From assembly GCF_033958435.1 (NCBI RefSeq), contig NC_134158.1:10542337-10606336 (forward strand): 64,000 bases of DNA. The letters run 5' to 3'. The stretch is from Carettochelys insculpta. Its lineage: Eukaryota > Chordata > Testudines > Carettochelyidae. The notes under the pieces were generated by a model, which had not been told where the DNA came from, ran no database searches, and was given only the letters and a program-made list of their open reading frames with translations. Made by a program: the position numbers and the translations under genes. Shown here piece after piece: positions 60,070 through 64,000 of this stretch; position 1 is the first letter of the stretch; each line of letters begins with the position of its first letter.

Positions 60070-63000
60070 ATGCTGGCGCTGCCGCCCGGCCTCAGCGAGG
60101 AGGAGGAGGCGCTGCAGAAGAAGTTCGCCAAGCTCAAGAAGAAGGTGGGGGCGGGGCCTGGGGCGTGAAGGGGGCGGGGCTGGACGGGGCGGGGGCGGGG
60201 GCGGGGCCCGGGCCCGGAGGTGAAGGCGGGGCGGGGCGGGGCTGGGTGGGGGCGGGGCCCTCAGTGAAGGGGGCGGGGCTGGGTGCGGGCGGGGCCCGGA
60301 GGTGAAGGGGGCGGGGCTGGGTGGGGGCGGGGCATGGGGGAAAGTGGCTGGGTGAGGGCGGGGCCCGGAGAGAAGGGGCGGGGCGGGGCGGGGCATAGGG
60401 GGGAGGGGCCCGGGTGAAGGGGGCGGGGGGGCGGGACACGCCCCTGACGGGCAGCTCCGGTCTCGCCCCCCAGAAAAAGGCGCTGCTGGCGCTGAAGAAG
60501 CAGCAGAGCTCCACCAGCGCAGCCACCCAGGGCGGCATCAAACGCTGTGAGCCCGGACGCCTGGGTCCCCCACTCGTGGTGGGGGGGGGAGGAGCTGGGG
60601 GCAGAGCAGTGTTGGGGGGCCGGGAGCCAGGACTCCTGGGTTCTCCCCGGCGCTGGGAGGGCAGTGGGGGCTGGTGGTTAGAGCAGGGGGCTGGGAGCCA
60701 GGACTCCTGGGTTCTCTCCCCAGCGCAGGAAGGGCAGTGGGGGCTGGTGGTTAGAGCAGGGGCCGGGAGCCAGGACTCCTGGGTTCTCTCCCCAGCGCAG
60801 GAAGGGCAGTGGGGGCTGGTGGTTAGAACAGGGGGCTGGGAGCCAGGACTCCTGGGTTCTCCCCGGCGCTGAGAGGGCAGTGGGGGCTGGTGGTTAGAGC
60901 AGGGGCCGGGAGCCAGGACTCCTGGGTTCTCTCCCCAGCGCAGGAAGGGCAGTGGGGGCTGGTGGTTAGAACAGGGGGCTGGGAGCCAGGACTCCTGGGT
61001 TCTCTCCCCGGCGCTGAGAGGGCAGTGGGGGCTGGTGGTTAGAGCAGGGGCCGGGAGCCAGGACTCCTGGGTTCTCTCCCCAGCGCAGGAAGGGCAGTGG
61101 GGGCTGGTGGTTAGAACAGGGGGCTGGGAGCCAGGACTCCTGGGTTCTCCCCGGCGCTGGGAGGGCAGTGGCTATGGTGTGGAGTTCGGGGAGCAGACGC
61201 CTGGGTACTAGCCTCCCGCTTTCCCAGCCATCTCAGACCAGCCGGTTGTGGACACGGCCACAGCGACAGAGCAGGCCAAGATGCTGGTGAAGACGGGAGC
61301 CATCAGCGCCATCAAGGCAGAGAACAAGAACTCCGGCTTCAAGCGCTCACGGACGCTGGAGGGGAAGCTGAAGGTCTGTGGGGAAGTAATGGGGGCGCTG
61401 TGGGGTTCAGACCTCCCCAGAGCCTGCCTGACTCTTTGCGTACTTCTAGGACCCTGAGAAGGGACCAGCCCCCACCTTCCAGCCCTTCCAGCGCAGCATG
61501 TCGGCCGACGATGACAGCCAGGAGGTACCTGGGTTTGCGGAGAGGGGGCTGGGATCAGGACTCCTGGGTTGTCCCCAGCGCTGGGAGGGCAGTGGGGGCT
61601 GGTGGTTAGAGCAGGGGCTGAGAGCCAGGACTCCTGGGTTCTCTTCCCAACTCTGGGAAGACAGTGTGGGCTGGTGGCACAGAGGAGGGTGGGGCACTGG
61701 GGACCAGGACTCTTGGGTTCTCCCCAGCTCAGGGCTCAGCATTGTGAACAGCTGGGCCAGGGGGCGAGGGCAGTCCCAGGCCCACACCCCGTGGGGTGTT
61801 GGGATGTGCAATGTGCTTGTATGCCGGGGGTTCCCAGCCCACCTTGGGGACCTGACCTGTGTGCTCGGGGGGGTGACCTGCTTTTTTCTCTGCTGCAGTC
61901 CCGGCGTCCCCAGAGGAAATCTCTCTACGAGAGGTGAGTGCACCCCCAGGCCCTCCCCCCAAAAGCCCCAGCCCTGTGCAGAGTGAAAGGAGTCCTGTCC
62001 CCCGGGGCCCTGAGAAACACTGCGCATTCTGGGCACCTGAATCTCCCCGGGCAGTGGCCGTAGCGCTCAGCTTCCAGGGAACCCTGGCCCCAGCCCCAGC
62101 CCCCCTCTAAGCACGAGGCCCCGTTCCCGGCCCCAAGCACACCCACGACGCTGGACCCCGCAACAGCCCTGACCCAGTGCGCGCCCCCACCCCTTGCAGC
62201 TTCGTGAGCTCCAGCGAGCGCCTGCGGGACCCTGACAAGGAGGCCGAGGACGAGCGGGACGCGGAGCGGGAGTCGGAGCGCGAGGGGCTGCATGGCTTCG
62301 AGTGGGACTACGACCGCGAGCACAGCCGGGAGCGGAGCCGCGAGAGGGACCGTGAGCGGGACAGCAGCTTCCGCCGTATGACGCCACAGCGGCCTGGGCC
62401 TGGATTGCGGCCCCACGGCTGGGAGGGCAGTGGGGGTTGGTGGTTAGAGCAATGGGGGGCGCCGGGAGCCAGGACTCCTGGGTTCTCCCCAGCTCTGGGA
62501 GGGCAGTGGGTCTGGCGGTTAGAGCAGGGAGCCAGGGCTCCTGGGTTCTCTCCCAGCGCTGGGAGGGCAGTGGGGGCTGGTGGTTAGAGCAGGGGCTGGG
62601 AGCCAGGACTCCTGGGCTCTCACTGGCACTGGGAGGGCAGTGGGGGCTGGTGGTTAGAGCAGGGGACTGGGAGCCAGGACTCCTGGGTCCTCACCGGCGC
62701 TGGGAGGGCAGTGGGGGCTGGTGGTTAGAGCAGGGGGTTGGGAGCCAGGACTCCTGGGTCCTCACCGGCGCTGGGAGGGCAGTGGGGGCTGGTGGTAAGG
62801 GCAGGGGCCGGGAGCCAGGACTCCTGGGTTCTCCTGGTTCTACGCAGGGAGGGGCTGTGGGCGCTCCTGAGGATGCAGGACTCCCTGCGGCTCTGACCCC
62901 AGCTGACCCCTACAGGGTCCGACTCGTTCCCAGACCGGCGGGCCCCGCGCAAGGGGAACACAGTGTACGTGTACGGCACGGACATGACCCAGAGCCTGCT

Positions 63001-64000
63001 GCGCAACGCCTTCTCGCCCTTCGGCGCCATCATCGACCTCTCCATGGACAGCCCTCGCAAGTGAGTGCCGCCGGGGCGGGGCGGGGCGGGGCCGGGGGGG
63101 GCCTGGCTCCCCGACTCCCTTCCCACCACTCCTCCTCTTCCCCCAGCTGCGCCTTCGTCACCTACGAGAAGATGGAGTCAGCGGATCAGGCCATCGCTGA
63201 GGTAGGGCCCCCACCGCCCGGCACTGACGGGGGCTGGCTCTGGGGTGGGGCGGGGCAGGGGCTGTGAGATGGGACCCCTGGCCCGGCACTGACGGGGGGC
63301 TGGCTCTGGGGCAGGGCGGGGCGGGGGCTGTCAGGCGGGGACCCCTCACCTGGCGCTGACGGGGGGCTGGCTCTGGGGCAGGGGCTGTCAGGCGGGGACC
63401 GCTGGCTCTGGGGCGGGGCGGGGCAGGGGCTGTGAGATGGGACCCCTGGCCCGGCGCTGACGGGGGGCTGGCTCTGGGGCAGGTGCCGGTGTAGCAGCAG
63501 ACGTGTAGGGCTGGGTGCTGAGCAGGCTGTACAAGGAGGCCACGTGGGGTCCCCAGGGGGGCCGGGACCCAGCCCTGGGGTCTGACGCCGCCTTTCTCCC
63601 CAGCTCAACGGGGCGGTGGTGGAGGACGTGCAGCTGAAAGTCAGCATCGCCCGCAAGCAGCCCATGCTGGACGCGGCCACCGGCAAATCCGTCTGGGGCT
63701 CGCTGGGTGAGGGCCGCCCTCGGACGCCTGGGTTCTCTTTGCTGGGGTTGGGGGTGGGGCACAGGATGCCTGGGTTCCCCCTGGCTCAGGGAAGGCAGGA
63801 GTTGGGGTGGGGGGCAAGACGCCTGGTTCCCCCGGCTCGGTGAAGGTAGGGTGAGGGGTAGAACGCCTGGGTTCCCCCCCCAACTCAAGGCAGGCAGGTG
63901 GGAGCTCACGGCAGCTCTGGGCGGGGGGGGGCAGTTCCCCAGCCAGCACTGATCCCCTTTTTCCGCAGCCGTGAAGAACAGCACCAAGGGGTCCCACCGG
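60070..64000 (+). CDS. NELFE: NELFE (RD protein), C-terminus beyond window
   Basis: RNA-binding subunit of the negative elongation factor that pauses RNA polymerase II near promoters. Exons: 60070-60144, 60474-60546, 61228-61373, 61450-61524, 61899-61933, 62200-62375, 62916-63060, 63147-63201, 63604-63706 and 63969 to the window end; all join in phase. MLALPPGLSEEEEALQKKF and KKKALLALKKQ form the N-terminal region. Then come TEQAKMLVKTGAISAIKAE, SGFKRSRTLEGKLKDPEKGP and SRRPQRKSLYESFVSSS. The RRM has RNP2 (VYVYGTDM) and RNP1 (CAFVTYEKM), followed by ARKQPMLDAATGKSVWGSL. The Arg-Asp/Glu repeat that names the human protein is reduced to a short stretch in the 62200 exon. Probably lacks only about 30 C-terminal residues here. 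Confidence 0.96.
60150..60435 (+). repeat. G-rich repeat in NELFE intron 1
   Basis: Irregular tandem copies of GGGGGCGGGGCTGGGTG and GGGGCCCGGAGGTGAAGG, unit about 35-60 bp. Confidence 0.8.
60605..61175 (+). repeat. SINE-derived array in NELFE intron 2
   Basis: About eight copies of the 70-bp tRNA-like unit in plus orientation, sense to NELFE. Two sub-types alternate (CCCCGGCGCTG and CCCCAGCGCAGGAAGGG), indicating duplication of multi-unit blocks. Confidence 0.92.
61550..61735 (+). repeat. SINE-like copies in NELFE intron 4
   Basis: Two to three more diverged copies of the same tRNA-like unit. Confidence 0.75.
62415..62840 (+). repeat. SINE-derived array in NELFE intron 6
   Basis: Six copies of the tRNA-like unit in plus orientation, between the RD-region exon and the first RRM exon. 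Confidence 0.9.
63205..63485 (+). repeat. Minisatellite in NELFE intron 8
   Basis: About four copies of a 55-70 bp unit with GACGGGGGCTGGCTCTGGGG and GGGCTGTGAGATGGGACCCC. The following intron (63707-63968) holds about four CGCCTGGGTTC-like cores. Confidence 0.88.

Overview
This is 64 kb of very GC-rich vertebrate nuclear DNA carrying eleven genes of the MHC class III region. All were recognised from their encoded proteins or RNA, remembered rather than searched. Multi-exon GT-AG genes, AATAAA signals, CpG-rich promoters and a tRNA-derived repeat of a type I remember from turtles (possibly also crocodilians) point to a non-mammalian sauropsid, most likely a turtle, and probably to a gene-dense microchromosome-like region. 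No bacterial, phage or CRISPR feature is present.

Layout, left to right: BAG6 (minus, 5' part only, 1-5785); APOM (plus, 7993-9466); C6orf47 (minus, single exon, 11197-11802); a snoRNA host gene resembling SNHG32 (plus, about 14880-20395) with SNORD52-like C/D snoRNA copies; DDX39B (minus, 21453-25647); ATP6V1G2 (minus, 29679-30759); NEU1 (minus, 31484 to about 36195); STK19 (minus, 36951-40350); DXO (plus, 41052-44438); SKIV2L (minus, 29 coding exons, 46626-59591); NELFE (plus, 60070 to beyond the window end). Compared with human, DDX39B-ATP6V1G2 sits between the snoRNA host and NEU1, and the STK19-DXO-SKIV2L-NELFE block is inverted.

The gene set is mainly housekeeping RNA and protein quality control: BAG6 (chaperone, tail-anchored protein triage), DDX39B (splicing and mRNA export), NELFE (polymerase II pausing), DXO (cap quality control and 5'-3' decay), SKIV2L (exosome helicase), STK19 (transcription-coupled DNA repair) and a snoRNA host (rRNA methylation). 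NEU1 and ATP6V1G2 serve the lysosome and organelle acidification; APOM is a secreted lipocalin. Divergent pairs share short CpG-rich promoters (STK19/DXO, SKIV2L/NELFE). Convergent pairs (APOM/C6orf47, DXO/SKIV2L) have facing polyadenylation signals.

Most of the remaining DNA is tandem repeat. Three themes recur: a roughly 70-bp tRNA-like (SINE-derived) unit amplified in many introns in both orientations; GC-rich minisatellites of 38-75 bp, one apparently grown from a snoRNA end and one from a SKIV2L exon-intron junction; and a nested pair of LTR-like elements. DDX39B, ATP6V1G2, APOM and SKIV2L reconstruct to intact reading frames. NEU1, STK19 and DXO, which are neighbours, carry small frame-breaking indels in otherwise well conserved exons, which looks more like consensus error than gene decay. 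I found no undescribed biological system; the most unusual structures are the junction-derived repeat in SKIV2L and the snoRNA-derived satellite.
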